A stretch of 64,000 nt of DNA, taken from positions 71,643 to 135,642 of the forward strand of contig WTPW01000328.1 in NCBI GenBank assembly GCA_009809945.1. The letters are read 5' to 3'. The stretch is from Gigaspora margarita. Taxonomy: Eukaryota > Glomeromycota > Glomeromycetes > Diversisporales > Gigasporaceae. The notes beneath the pieces were generated by a model, which saw only the letters and a program-made list of their open reading frames with translations, was not told where the DNA came from and did not search any database. Positions 1 through 10,524 of the stretch are shown here, one piece after another (position 1 is the stretch's first letter; the number at the start of each line of letters is the position of its first letter). A program made the translations under genes and the position numbers.

Positions 1-15
1 GCAGGGAAAATCGGA

Positions 16-678
16 TTATTTGAAATATTTAATGAAGTAAAGTAAGATGTTTTCCAAGTATTTAGCGAACCTTTTTCCAGTTTGGCCTCCAAATTGATTA
101 TTTGAAAGACACAAATCATTTAAGGTAGCTTTTTTAAGAAGTCTAGTTATTCCAATTTCCTCTCCATTGCCAAGCGGAAGATTTATTAAACTTAATGGCG
201 TTAGCGTGTTGTTTTGATTAAGCGTGTTAAAAAATAATTTCCTTAGATCAAGGGCAAGTTCACGTCCATTTCCCTTAAATTCTAATTTTTTAAGGTTATT
301 GCATGTTCGAAGAAACATCATGATGTAATAAAAATTGTCTTCAGATTCAAGCTCAAGCCACTTATTAATGCTGTCGTTTAAATCTTCCGATATTTTAGTT
401 ACGAAAGTTAAATAGTCGAATAGTAATTCGTTATCCGGAGGGATCAATCGTTCTATATTAGGGATAAATGATTTTTCGAAATCATTTAACCTCAATATTA
501 AAATTCCAAAAAATTTTCCGTTTTTAAAGTTTGGATCGCTCCATAATATTGGTGCGGTAATTCTACAGCACTGACGGTTTAGGAGAAGACACGAATATAA
601 CGTTTTGTGATCGGTTTGATATTCAATGATTCTCCCGATACATTCTATTGGTAAAATGGGTAAAGACGAAGACGACAT
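16..678 (-). CDS. F-box/LRR-like protein, N-terminal part, probably frameshifted
   Basis: A 220-residue reading frame starts at an ATG at 676-678. Residues about 5-50 look like a diverged F-box: LPIECIGRIIEY, then LYSCLLLNRQCCRITAPILW. This is the usual opening of the large Glomeromycotina F-box family, whose members are thought to bind Skp1 and present substrates to SCF ubiquitin ligases. The rest is LRR-like (LSLINLPLGNGEEIG, LCLSNNQFGG). The frame stops at 16-18, but the next LRR pattern (LNISNNPIF) continues in another frame across roughly positions 8-45, so a small deletion near 40-55 probably ended the frame early. Family proteins are usually longer. It could be a pseudogene or have an undetected intron. 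The same family occurs at 41488 and, broken, at 8850, 14150 and 52543. Confidence 0.7.
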   Translation of the reverse strand: MSSSSLPILPIECIGRIIEYQTDHKTLYSCLLLNRQCCRITAPILWSDPNFKNGKFFGILILRLNDFEKSFIPNIERLIPPDNELLFDYLTFVTKISEDLNDSINKWLELESEDNFYYIMMFLRTCNNLKKLEFKGNGRELALDLRKLFFNTLNQNNTLTPLSLINLPLGNGEEIGITRLLKKATLNDLCLSNNQFGGQTGKRFAKYLENILLYFIKYFK

Positions 679-1066
679 AAAATTTTTAATGAGTATTAGC
701 TTTCTTGTGCTTGTTCGAAACGAATTGAATTTATAATTAGATTAGTGGGAAAATTTTAAAAATAGCAAATACACGTAATACTTTTTATGCTACATGATGC
801 TACCGTTTTTTAAAATATGGGGTTTGTGCCTTGAAAATGACCCTACGGCACTAGAAATTTTTTTTGAGTAAATATTGAATAAAGATTGTGTAACCAAAAC
901 AACCCAAATTTGATTTTCTGCTAAATTTAGATATGATCTTCACAAATCTTTTTTGTTATTGGATAAAAATTAAATTGTGTAATGATGTCCGTTCAAAATT
1001 GATGGTAAAATATTTATCCGCTATGTCGATCATTTCTATTCTATATTCAAAAAATCTTCCGAACTT
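679..1066. other. Intergenic DNA upstream of the F-box gene, with one inverted-repeat arm
   Basis: No coding sequence is supported here. It should contain the promoter of the minus-strand F-box gene, but no clear TATA element can be assigned. Around 818-840 lies GGGGTTTGTGCCTTGAAAAT, whose near-perfect reverse complement lies at about 8021-8043 beyond the retrotransposon. The retroelement may therefore have inserted into an older inverted-repeat element. Confidence 0.4.
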
Positions 1067-1736
1067 TGTTGATCGGAAAATTTTTATTTCCGATGGGGGC
1101 TCGATGTTAATCCGATCACTGATCACGGGAATCACGGGAATCGATGATTACATTTGGTGATTGATCGGTTACCCACATCGATTACTACATTTTTCGCTCA
1201 TGATAATTACTTCATTAATTTTATACCTACCTAACCTTACGTATCGTTTCTTGTATTTTTCCCGTTACTACATTTTACGTAAATTAAATGATCATTACTT
1301 CATGGTTTTGTAAGCGCTCCATCCCGATTATTAGGAAGAATCGTGGGAAAGCGTAAGGAAAAGAATGTATATAAGGAGTTGGCTTTCGCCAGAAGAATAG
1401 GTAGATTTTATTGAGAAATTATTATTACTTTGTATATAATTATTTTGTAAAATAATCCTTAAATAAAAATACATTTATTTTATCCCTTAATCATTAAATA
1501 TAAAATTCGAATAAATAAATATTGTTCCTGCATAATCCCCTACCACGCAATATTTAAAGTTAATAAAATTAACCAGGCCATTGAAACGAGTTGGAAACTC
1601 ACACACTCTTCTAAAGAATCGCTCTCTTAAAATTTAAAATAAATACGTTCATTTAAACCTTTCGAAACTTTAATAATTGTGGCCCAGAAGCTAAATTGGT
1701 AAACGAAGTTTGGAAGTCTCTCCCAAGGCCACAACA
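1067..1736 (+). repeat. 5' LTR
   Basis: It begins TGTTGATC and ends GGCCACAACA, with near identity to 7246-7917. It contains a TATA-like box at 1368-1375 and an AATAAA at about 1462-1467, as expected for LTR promoter and polyadenylation signals. It keeps CpG dinucleotides at many places where the 3' copy has TpG or CpA. Confidence 0.95.
1368..1375 (+). promoter_or_regulatory. TATA-like box of the 5' LTR
   Basis: TATATAAG lies about 370 bp before the LTR end and is preserved in the 3' LTR at 7547-7554. It is the likely core promoter for the element's transcript. Its function is inferred from position only. Confidence 0.5.
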
Positions 1737-1740
1737 TTTT

Positions 1741-1757
1741 TGGTGCCGATTGTGTGG
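1741..1757 (+). other. Retrotransposon primer binding site
   Basis: TGGTGCCGATTGTGTGG lies four bases after the 5' LTR end. It begins with the TGG that pairs with a tRNA CCA end. The first eight bases would pair with a tRNA ending CGGCACCA. I cannot name the tRNA without a tRNA set. Confidence 0.7.
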
Positions 1758-1883
1758 AATGATATAAGTCCCACTCACCTTCTTACATATACGAAAGTGG
1801 ATAAATAGTAATAATAATAAAAAAAAATAAAAAAAAAAAAAAAACATAAAAATTTAAGTAAAGCGAGTCGTATTAATAGAAAA

Positions 1884-2948
1884 ATGTGGCGAAATAGCTC
1901 CACGCACGAAGATAATAGTAACAGTGGGCGTTACATAGGTACTCCATCGAGTGAAAATAATAAGGAACACACCAAACTTTTTATGGAAACTAAACAACCT
2001 AGTAACCAGAATCAACAAATGCAACAACTCTTGCAAGCTATGATAAATGCCTTTAATCAACCTCAGGGACCACAGGTAGAAAATTCGGAGCAAAATTTGG
2101 TGAATATTCCTACGTTTACGGGAGGAAATCAAGACCCGGTAGAGTGGTTGAAAATGATTGACAGAGCCTTTGAAGCCAATAATATTGTGGGGCGAGAAGG
2201 TTGTCTGTAGTTGGTGCGTACTTGACCGGCCTTGCCGCTTCCTGGTAGGAAAATCGTAAGAAACAAGAATCTCGAATTGTAACCTAGAGTAATGAGTTGG
2301 CCCTGGCACAAGGTTTTGCGCAGCAGTTTCGGTTAAATTTTTGTACCCAGGCATTAATCACTCAGTGGAATTCCGAACTATTAACTTGCCTTCAAAGACC
2401 AGGAGAGTCCGTGGACCAGTACGCCCAAGATATGTTGGTTTTGTTTCAGCGTGTAGCTAGAGTAGGGAATCAATACCCTGAAATCATGAAGGCACAAATG
2501 TTTGTACAAGGCCTTCGACCCGATTTATCATTGGCTGTTGGGCCTTTCATGTCAAATACGATTCAGGAAGCTATCGAAAAGGCTCGGATGTGTGAATTAA
2601 CCTTCGCTCGTGGTGTAGCAGCTTGTGGGCCTGCTTCGATTTATAACACGGTGACCAACCCCGTGACCACCCATTACCCAGTGCCTCAGGTGACCTGTGC
2701 CGTAGGTACTCCAGTAATGTTGGCCCCTACCGCGCTGGCTCTAAACAGTCAAATGGAGCAAATGGTCTCATTAATGAGAGAGGTAGTATCAGCTGTGAAA
2801 GGTAATGGAAGAGGTGGTAATAATCGCCCTCGCCCCTTCCCAAATAAAAATCGACAAGGGAAGCCTAACTGACCTCCAACTTGCTTCACCTGTCAACAAC
2901 AAGGGCACTATAGTTGGAATTGCCCGAATGTGAACTGTACACTAGCCC
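1884..2948 (+). pseudogene. gag: gag (capsid-nucleocapsid) of the LTR retrotransposon, broken
   Basis: The start frame at 1884 gives 108 residues ending FTGGNQDPVEWLKMIDRAF, typical of the N-terminal side of a retrotransposon gag domain. The frame then shifts: VGAYLTGLAAS and the body from 2297 (FRLNFCTQALITQWN, SVDQYAQDMLVLFQR) continue in another phase, with TAG at 2246-2248 and 2285-2287. After a TGA at 2870-2872 a CCHC zinc knuckle follows in the same phase at 2882-2923 (C-x2-C-x4-H-x4-C), the RNA-binding nucleocapsid motif. The stops sit where tryptophan is expected. Gag would form the virus-like particle; this copy cannot. Confidence 0.88.
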
Positions 2949-3069
2949 AAGGTAACAAACAAGTTGTACCTACAGTTTCCCAAAATAATAGTATGGAAAA
3001 TCGGGAAGCCACAGGGAACGTGCGTCCTCAGACACAAGCGTTGGTGGCACAATTAGAGCAAGATTTGAG

Positions 3070-4017
3070 TTGTTTAAACTAGATGACGCACCTTTGGAGG
3101 GTGAGTGTGCGTCAACAAGTACAAATCCCTCGATAGCTGAGTTAATGGAAGTATATGCTGCGAAGAGATGGAAAGACAATGCTGGAAAGGCAGTCGAAGT
3201 TCCTGATCCACCAGAAGAAGGAAATGCGGAACCCAAGAATGATGAGGAGCCAAAAAGAAAGATGGTAAAAAAGAAGAAAATGAAGCCATTGGACCCATCG
3301 ATAATTACGAACATTCAACCATACTCGGTAATGACCGATTTGCAAAATAAAAAGGCCGATATAACGTATGCTCAGTTATTTCAAGTGGCACCAAATGTAA
3401 GAAAAGAGGCTATACGGGTGCTGCGTCCCAGTAAAATTACTAAGTCAAAATTTGCTGAATTTTGTTTGAGTCAAACCGACGATCAATATACTATGTCTAT
3501 GTACTGTGAGGCGCAAGTTAACAGTGAGCCAATTATTTTGATACTGGATAGTAGATCTTCAGGCTGTGTAGTTTCAGCTGGCTTTCTAAAAAAAGCAGGA
3601 ATTTCGATCAACCGCCCATCAACAATAATGATAATAGGCATGCACGGTGAACAAAAAAGGCCTTTAGGAGAAATCGATCGATTCCCAGTTACTGTAGGAA
3701 CAAAAACCATTACTTCAAAAGCCGTAGTGACTGAAGCTGCGAATTATGCTATTATCATAGGAAACGATTGGATGAGAAAAGCTCGAGCCTGATTAGATTG
3801 GAAAGCTTGTGAGCTAATGATAAGGGACAGGAATAGAAAAATAAAAATTCCCACCGAGTACTGCAAACCGGCGAACATTGGTGACCGAATAATAAAGAAG
3901 AAAGGGAAAAAAATAGACGATAAAGATGCGGATAAAAAAATGAAAGTGAAAGTAGGGAAGAGGAAGAAACAGACTCGAATGATGAAAGTGAGGATGATGA
4001 GTATGAAGAGGAAAATT
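3070..4017 (+). pseudogene. Aspartic protease region of pol, broken and with a damaged active site
   Basis: The 240-residue frame (3070-3792) starts with a charged linker and ends in a retropepsin-like fold: EPIILILDSRSSG, then MIIGMHGEQKRPLG, then AIIIGNDWM. The active-site triad should be Asp-Ser/Thr-Gly; here it is Asp-Ser-Arg (codons 3547-3555), a Gly-to-Arg change explainable by one G-to-A. A TGA at 3790-3792 interrupts before LDWKACELMI, where tryptophan is expected. Downstream, a Lys/Asp/Glu-rich stretch to about 4050 changes frame. The enzyme would have processed Gag-Pol. Confidence 0.85.
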
Positions 4018-4055
4018 TAATAGCACAGCCGTACCTATACTGTGAATTTCGGCCA

Positions 4056-4837
4056 GTGGAAAAGCAATTAAAAGAAGGATGTACACAATGTTTAAAAGAG
4101 GGGCATGGAATAGAAGATTGTATATTACGAAAAGACCCAGATGATTGGACCGTTTGTCACTCGGAAGAAATAAGAGATGACAGTAAGACTTTTAATTTGG
4201 GGGAAATGACTGAAATCCAAAAGGGGCAGATGCAAGAGCTATTGGACAACTATCAGGACGTTTTTGCGCGTGAACTAGCCCAACTCAGAAGGACAACTGT
4301 TGTACAGCACGAAATTCATGTGGAAGAGGGACCACCGATAAAGCAAAGATATTACTCAATGTCAAAATTGGAGCACAAATTTATTGGGAAAGAAATAGGA
4401 AGATTAAAAGATAAGGGTCTAATTCGTCCATCCTACAGCCCGTGGGCCTCACTGGTGGTACTCGTTAAAAAGAAAAATGGGAAACTACGCTTATGTGTAG
4501 ATTACCAAAAATTAAATAAAAAGAACAAGTGGCATAGTTATCCACTTCCACGAATAAATGAACTACTTGGTGTGCTCAAGAACTCGGCATGGTATACAAC
4601 TTTGGACCTTGCAATCAGTTTTGGCACGTGGGAGTCCACCCTCGGGATAGGGAAAAGATGGCCTTCACGACAAAATTCAGACTTTACGAATTTGTGGTAA
4701 TGCCTTTCGGCCTTACTAATGCTCCCGCAACATTCCAGCGGTTGATGGACTGCGTGCTTCAAAAAGTAATGTAGAATTTTGCTCTCGCATACATTGATGA
4801 TGTAAATATTTACTCCCCCAATTTCGACCAGCACCTG
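4056..4837 (+). pseudogene. pol: Reverse transcriptase domain of pol, frameshifted
   Basis: The first frame (4056-4700) carries the RT fingers and palm: PIKQRYYSMSKLE, GLIRPSYSPWASLVVLVKKK, LRLCVDYQKLNK and TLDLA, with the first catalytic Asp. A one-base deletion near 4615-4625 moves the frame. From 4589 the protein continues [20 protein letters not shown] and [24 protein letters not shown] at 4772-4774 precedes FALAYIDDVNIYS; the catalytic YIDD box is at 4790-4801 and intact. The N-terminal part also holds CTQCLKEGHGIEDC. Dead by frameshift and stop, but clearly Ty3/gypsy. Confidence 0.93.
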
Positions 4838-5632
4838 ATGCACATGGATATGATACTGACAAGACTTCAGGAGGCTAATTTGAAATTAAACCCTGACAAA
4901 TGTTTTTGGGGTCAGAGGAAAATTTTTTTTTTAGGTCATGAAGTCAGTTGCAAGGGAATAGCGGCCGCCGAGTCAAAAGTAACTGCCGTAAATAACTATC
5001 CAAGACCGAAAAATTTGAAGACACTACGAGGGTTCCTTGGGTTGGCCGGTTACTATCGAAGATTTATAAAAGATTTTTTAAAAATTGCCGCTCCTCTATA
5101 TAAGCTACTGAAAGCAGAAGCACCATTTAATTGGAAACATGAGCAAGAAGATACCTTTGTGAAATTGAAAGAGAAACTAACAACGGCACCAATATTGGTG
5201 CACCTACGTGACGAGAAGCAGTTTCTACTTTGCACGGATACATCACATGTGGCTCTTGGGGCCATATTGTTGCAATTAGATGATGAAGGGAAGGAACATC
5301 CGGTGGAATATGCAAGTCGATCTACTAAACCTGCAGAAAAAAATTATACTATCATGGAACTGGAATGTACTGCCGTAGTTTGGGCGATAAAAAAATTTCA
5401 TCAATATCTTCATGGTTCACAGTTCGTATTGATAATGGATCATTCAGCTCTTACTTATATGAATAACATGACTAACCCAACCAGAAGAATGGCCCGTTAT
5501 TTACTGATGCTCCAAGGATATGATTTCGTGATCAGATATAAACCCGGTAGGCATATTCCTAATGTCGATGGATTGTCAAGAGTTACATACGACCCGGGAG
5601 AAAAAGGCGAAGCTAAAAGAAAAAATAAATAG
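4838..5632 (+). pseudogene. pol: RT thumb/connection and RNase H domain of pol
   Basis: A 264-residue open stretch in the same phase as the YIDD box. It includes NLKLNPDKCFWGQRKIFFLGHEVS, then the connection (LRGFLGLAGYYRRFIKDF) and a gypsy-type RNase H: LLCTDTSHVALGAIL, MELECTAVVWAIKKFHQYL and MDHSALTYM, ending RYKPGRHIPNVDGLSR. The catalytic acids Asp, Glu and Asp are in place. This domain degrades the RNA strand after reverse transcription. The listed start is an internal Met, not a real initiation codon. It is the longest intact piece of the element. Confidence 0.93.
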
Positions 5633-5900
5633 TGAATGAGATAGATAGATTAAAAAAAAAAAAATTATTATATATATATTTTACTTATCTTATAGAATCA
5701 ATGGACAATGCAATCGGGGAGGATATCAATGATATAAATAAAAAAAAAAAAAAAAATTTTGGCCGTATGCGACGATCACGTGCAGGAAAGGGCACGTGAT
5801 AGTATTATAACGGACGTGTAAAAAAAAAAAAAAAAAAAAAATCCGGTTGAAATTTAATCCAGTCCAGGTTACCGGTGTCCTGGCATGAAAGATGGATTCA
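5633..5900 (+). other. Spacer between RNase H and integrase with three A-tracts and a hairpin
   Basis: The stretch holds three poly-A runs (about 5653-5664, 5741-5756, 5820-5841) and a perfect inverted repeat, ATCACGTG at 5775-5782 with CACGTGAT at 5793-5800. It splits two parts of pol that are normally contiguous in gypsy elements. A short open frame from about 5701 runs through the second A-tract. I see no known domain. Confidence 0.5.
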
Positions 5901-7168
5901 ATGAACTATAAAAATTTGGTACGATACTTGGAACATTTGGAAGTACCAGAGGAACTTACAATTCAGCAACTATGAAAATTTAAGGCTCATGCACGATACT
6001 TCTTTACGCGTGAAGGAATCTTATATCGAAAGAATAAGCAAGACCCGGATAACCCACTTCGAGCCCTAATAAATGAACAAATAGAACTCGTACTAAAAGC
6101 GGTACATAAAACCCTGTATCCGGACACCTCAGAGAAAAAACTATGATTAACAAAATAGGGAAGCGATACTACTAGAACCAGATGGTAACAGATATTAGAA
6201 ATTTTACAAAAAGTTGTGATGCATGTCAGCGCCGCGGAAAACCTATGACAAAAGAACCATTGCATCCAATAAAAGTTACTCAGCCATTCGATCGAGTTGG
6301 TTTGGATATCGTGGGACTGCTACCACTAACAAAAAAAGGAAATAGGTACCTGGTGGTCGCTGTAGAATATTTACTAAAGTGGCCCGAGGTCCGGGCACTC
6401 CAAGATTGTTCTGCTGAATCCATTGCTGCCTTCTTTTTGGAAGATATAATAAGCTGGCATGGTTGTCCCCGCGAAATCCTGTCGGATCAAGGAACACATT
6501 TTGTCAACAAGGTAATGGCAGAGATATCTCAAAAAACTGGAATAAGGCAGAAACTAGCATCTACATACCACCCACAAAGCAACGGTCTCATAGAGAGATT
6601 TAATCGGACCATATGCGAGGCCTTGGCAAAGTGCATAAGTCAGTACCATGGTGATTGGAATGACTATCTGCACCCTGTACTTTTCGCATGCAGAACCCTA
6701 AAGCATCAAATCACAGGATTCAGTCCTTTTTATTTAACGTATGGCAGAGAAGTGACCTTACTGGTGGAATTGGAAATAGAAACATATCCTGTGGAAAGTA
6801 TGACTGACGAACAATTTCGGTTAATAATAACGACCCGAACTTTAAAAATAATGGATAATTTGTTTGAGGCTAGGATAAAAGCCTGGGAGAAAATTCGTAA
6901 AGCTCAACTACAGCAAAAATGGTATCACGATAATTAACACCCACTACAAACTTTTGAAACAGGAGAGAAGGTTCTAAAATATAATGCTAAATTAGGATCG
7001 AAGATTGGGGGAAAACTTGAAGAGAAATGGAATGGGCCGTATCGAATCCATAAAGTCTTAAGAAATGGTACCTACAAACTCCGGACCATCGACCGGCAAG
7101 AGCAAGTATTAGTAAAAGTAGTACATGGAAGTCAATTTAAGAAATATAATGAACGAGAGGACAAATAA
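5901..7168 (+). pseudogene. Integrase of the LTR retrotransposon, broken
   Basis: The N-terminal HHCC zinc region begins in one phase (HARYFFTREGILYRKN, VHKTL) and shifts near 6117 to the phase of CDACQRR (6211-6231). TGA at 5973-5975 and TAG at 6173-6175 replace expected tryptophans (YY-stop-NQM resembles the usual YYW). The catalytic core from 6182 is intact for 251 residues: LDIVGLLPLTKKG, LSDQGTHF, GLIERFNRT. Asp and Glu are 35 residues apart (DDE/DX35E). After a TAA at 6935-6937 the C-terminal GPY/F-like module (KWNGPYRIHKV) continues to 7168. It would insert the cDNA into the host genome. Confidence 0.92.
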
Positions 7169-7230
7169 TAATAATAATAAAAAAAAAATTTATTATTAAA
7201 AAATTTTAGGGATTCAACAGAGCTCATGTT

Positions 7231-7245
7231 TCAAGCGGGGGAAGA
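7231..7245 (+). other. Polypurine tract
   Basis: A purine-rich run (AAGCGGGGGAAGA) immediately precedes the 3' LTR start at 7246. This is the normal place for the plus-strand primer of an LTR retrotransposon. Confidence 0.8.
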
Positions 7246-7917
7246 TGTTGATCAGAAAATTTTTATTTCCGATGGGGGCTCGATGTTAATCCAATCTCTG
7301 ATCACAGGAATCACAGGAATCGATGATTACATTTGGTGATTGATCGGTTACCCACATCGATTACTACATTTTTCGCTCATGATAATTACTTTATTAATTT
7401 TATACCTACCAAACCTTATGTATCGTTTCTTGTATTTTTCTCATTACTACATTTTACGTAAATTAAATGATCTTTACTTTATGGTTTTGTAAGCGCTCCA
7501 TCCCGATTATTAGGAAGAATCGTGGGAAAGCGCAAGGAAAAGAATGTATATAAGAAAGTTGGCTTTCGCCAGAAGAATAGGTAGATTTTATTGAGAAATT
7601 ATTATTACTTTGTACATAATTATTTTGTAAAATAATCTTTAAATAAAAATACATTTATTTTATCCCTTAATCATTAAACATAAAATTCAAATAAATAAAT
7701 ATTGTTCCTGCATAATCTCCTACCATGCAATATTTAAAGTTAATAAAATTAACCAGGCCATTGAAACGAGCTTGGAAACTCACACGCTCTTCTAAAGAAT
7801 CGCTCTCCCAAAACTTAAAATAAATACATTCATTTAAACTTTTCGAAACTTTAATGATTGTGGCCCAGAAGCTAAATTGGTAAACGAAGTTTGGAAGTCT
7901 CTCCCAAGGCCACAACA
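7246..7917 (+). repeat. 3' LTR
   Basis: TGTTGATC...GGCCACAACA, the partner of 1067-1736. Differences are mostly A/G or C/T transitions, with two small indels. Several CpG sites of the 5' LTR read CpA or TpG here. Confidence 0.95.
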
Positions 7918-8845
7918 ACGTTCATAACTCATTTTAATATTAAGCTAACCGGTTATAATATTTGCACGAAATGAACTTTGTAACAAAAATCTCAATTTTG
8001 GTTTGAGGGCCTCGGAACCCTATTTTCAAGGCACAGACCCCATATACAAAAATTATTAAGATCAATATATTACTGTTACTGTAAACTAGGGTTCAAGGCA
8101 TTCCTTTTAGGTCATGCCATAAGAGACATGACCTGTGGAGGCATGCCTATAGAAGAAAGGCTAATTTTTTACCTGTGTCTTGAACTCTACTGTAAACGCA
8201 CCTGGCTCCACATTAGGAGGACCGTAAAATATGTAAACAATATTTTTTTAAAATAAACTTTAGTATTGGGGCTTAAATTATAATATAACATTAGTAAATG
8301 GTTTTATAGGCAAAACTGGATCTTTACATGTTATTCGTGTAAGTAAAAAAAACCAGTTCAGGTTAAAAAAAATTTGCAGATGAAACCAAAAATTCCTTAA
8401 AAATTTTACACATATATATAATTCAATCTGTATAAAAGCAAATATAAATTTAGTATACGTATATAAAAACAAGTATATATACATATAATTCAATTTATGT
8501 TTTACTGTATAAAGCAAATATATCTAATTACAAATTATATAATGCAAGTATTTATTATTCAAATATTGTATCCAGAAAATCTATATTCCTTTTTAATCTC
8601 ACCCACCAATTTGTAATGTTGATTCGAATTTGAGTCACGAGTTGAAGAATCCAGTCACTATTACAGAGCAGGGACATGAAAGAAATTTTTTGAAACAAAT
8701 CGAAATCTTTTTGTTCAAATCAAAATTTTTTGGAATTTGGTAAAAAACCTTCAAAAATCATATAAAAAACAATGGCATCAAAAAATTTTTCAAAAGTCAC
8801 ATGGAAATGATATGAGGATCAAACCAACAAAGGAGATCATGTGTT
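7918..8845. other. Intergenic DNA with an inverted-repeat arm and a hairpin
   Basis: About 8021-8043 is the reverse complement of 818-840, on the other side of the retrotransposon. At 8087-8189 there is a layered foldback: outer arms TAGGGTTCAAGGCA and TGTCTTGAACTCTA, inner perfect stem AGGTCATG (8109-8116) with CATGACCT (8127-8134). It resembles a small foldback element. The remainder is AT-rich with no coding sequence I can support. Confidence 0.45.
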
Positions 8846-9520
8846 ATTTTCAGAAGTTTGTTGAATGCCTTTCTGAAATTTTTAAAATACCATGAAACTG
8901 ATTACAAACTATATTAACTTTCTGTACAATTACTGTACTAATTTTATGATGCAAACACAATTAGAACGTTACTCTTAAGATTAAATGAAAAAGAACGAGC
9001 ATTACTCCCTAAAGAAAGAATTAAAAAACAGTTTAGATATTCAAGACTGTCGAATAAATTTCCTTCCATTTTAATTTTATGAACAAATAAGAAATTTAAT
9101 CTGGACCATGATACTTTGATTTCTTTAAAAATGTAAATCATCAGTTGGACTCTAAAAAAGAATGGAGACATTAAAGAAACTAGCAAGCACTCTATATACA
9201 AACACACCTACATAGATCTTGGAATTGGAGAAAAAAATTTTTATTATGTGTAGATGGTTTGGCAAAACTTAAACTTCCTTAGATATATTACTTATTAAAT
9301 TTTTGAACTTTTTCATGTAATTAGTTTGGTCATAAAATAGAAAACATGTTTTCAGAGACTCTACAAAAATAATAGCTTAACCCACTTAGATATACCCACT
9401 TAAATATTTCATATAATCAACTCTTTGCAGAAGCAATAGAAGAATTAGAAACTGTTCTTGATATAAAAAAATTTGTGTATATCATTTGCAACTAATTCTG
9501 TACCAGCAACAGAGTAACTT
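8846..9520 (+). pseudogene. F-box/LRR gene remnant (segment copy A)
   Basis: Fragments match the gene at 41488 in order. LLNAFLKFLKYHETDYK at about 8858 corresponds to its F-box region. The stretch at 8955-9035 corresponds to its LILGLNENEKALLPKE region, and 9075-9110 to FLQTNKKLNL. The stretch at about 9185-9240 (tatacaaacacacctacata, then cttggaattggag) matches an LRR. Frames shift repeatedly, stops are frequent and there are deletions, so no protein is possible. It is the oldest-looking of the three copies. Confidence 0.7.
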
Positions 9521-10311
9521 TATCTTGATCAAATATTTTTTTTTTAGTCCACGAATTAAATAAAATCAAGCCCAAATTATTGCCTTTTTTTTTTTTGCGT
9601 TTAAAAGTATTTGCCTTTATATACTCTTAGATATTGTGATAATAAAACCTATATAATAGAATATTATAAATATCTACTGTACATTATAATTATAGAACTG
9701 TGACAAGATTGTCAATTTACAGTTTTTACTTTTTATATTTTTATTTTTTCAGTTATAAGGAATTTTCATCATATTTGGTCATATCTCAGATCGATTTGTC
9801 AATCAAAAAAATTGGTATATACTAGCAATGCAGGCAAAACTGTCACAGTGAACTGATATGACCTATATAGCAAGCTAAGGTTGCGACCGTATTGGAGATG
9901 CCAATTTCACTAGTATTACCAATAGTGATGACACTCTTATTTACCAGCATCTTTATGCTGTATTGACAACTAAAAATTTGATATCTATAACTATAACCAT
10001 TGGTTAGACATTATCAAGAGCTGAAATTTTTTTTGTAGAGTCAATACCGATAAATGTAAGCATTTTTTTTATGTGTAATATTAAACATAATTCATATTTA
10101 ATGCGCAAAATTTTTTATATAGATGGCTGAGGCGCAATTACTTTGTATATTTGTTCGGTAAGCATTATCATATTAAACATAAATATAAGTTATTGTCATA
10201 CTCTTACAGTCTTATATTATATATTTGTAATATAGCTTAATGGAAATGTATAACATGAAGACTATGCTTACATTCAACATGGAAGGGCATCAGCTATAAT
10301 TTTATTGATTT

Positions 10312-10524
10312 TTGCCATTTCTCATATACAACTTCTCATTCTTTACATCAAAAAAATGTTTGTTTCACAATGGTTTTTATCACCAACCGAATTTATTAAA
10401 ACATGATGGTATTAAGTTTGATGATAAGAAGGCAAAATTAGATCAACACTATGAGTTACGTGAAAGTCAAAAGAAACATATCTTCGACACTTACGATTGT
10501 TTAATTTTTGCACATACAAGTTAA
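10312..10524 (+). pseudogene. Second segment gene, first recognisable exon (copy A)
   Basis: A 70-codon frame whose later part (HDGIKFDDKKAKLDQHYELRE, then KKHIFDTYDCLIFAHT) is shared with copy C around 43965-44085 and in pieces with copy B around 16580-16660. Coding constraint is suggested because the conserved bases preserve this frame. I do not recognise the family. The start codon is uncertain; homology begins near 10370. Further parts lie at 10585-10650 (LLTEVKRL-like) and 10905-11085, all broken in this copy, so the gene is probably dead here. Confidence 0.4.

Larger units (their letters stand above)
1067..7917 (+). mobile_element. Ty3/gypsy LTR retrotransposon, complete in structure but inactive
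   Basis: Two LTRs of 670 and 672 bp, each TGTTG...CAACA, bracket a primer binding site, gag with a CCHC knuckle, an aspartic protease, reverse transcriptase, RNase H, integrase with a DDE triad and GPY/F-like tail, and a purine tract. The order protease-RT-RNase H-integrase defines Ty3/gypsy (Metaviridae-type). The coding region is broken by several frameshifts and at least seven in-frame stops where tryptophan is expected, so it cannot make its own proteins. The LTRs differ at about 29 positions by eye (roughly 4-5%), so insertion is not very recent. The 5-bp flanks (AACTT left, ACGTT right) match only partly, so a target duplication is not firmly shown. Confidence 0.95.

Noticed and set aside
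933..1160. 75-codon plus-strand frame
   Set aside because: It runs into the 5' LTR, has no motif and is explained by LTR sequence.
1653..2354. Minus-strand frames of 64, 166 and 60 codons
   Set aside because: Antisense shadows of the LTR, leader and gag.
1062..7922. Perfect 5-bp target duplication of the LTR element
   Set aside because: Flanks AACTT and ACGTT match only at three of five positions, so not claimed.
8087..8189. tRNA-like foldback with GGTTCAAG
   Set aside because: Arm spacing does not give a cloverleaf; a foldback repeat explains it better.
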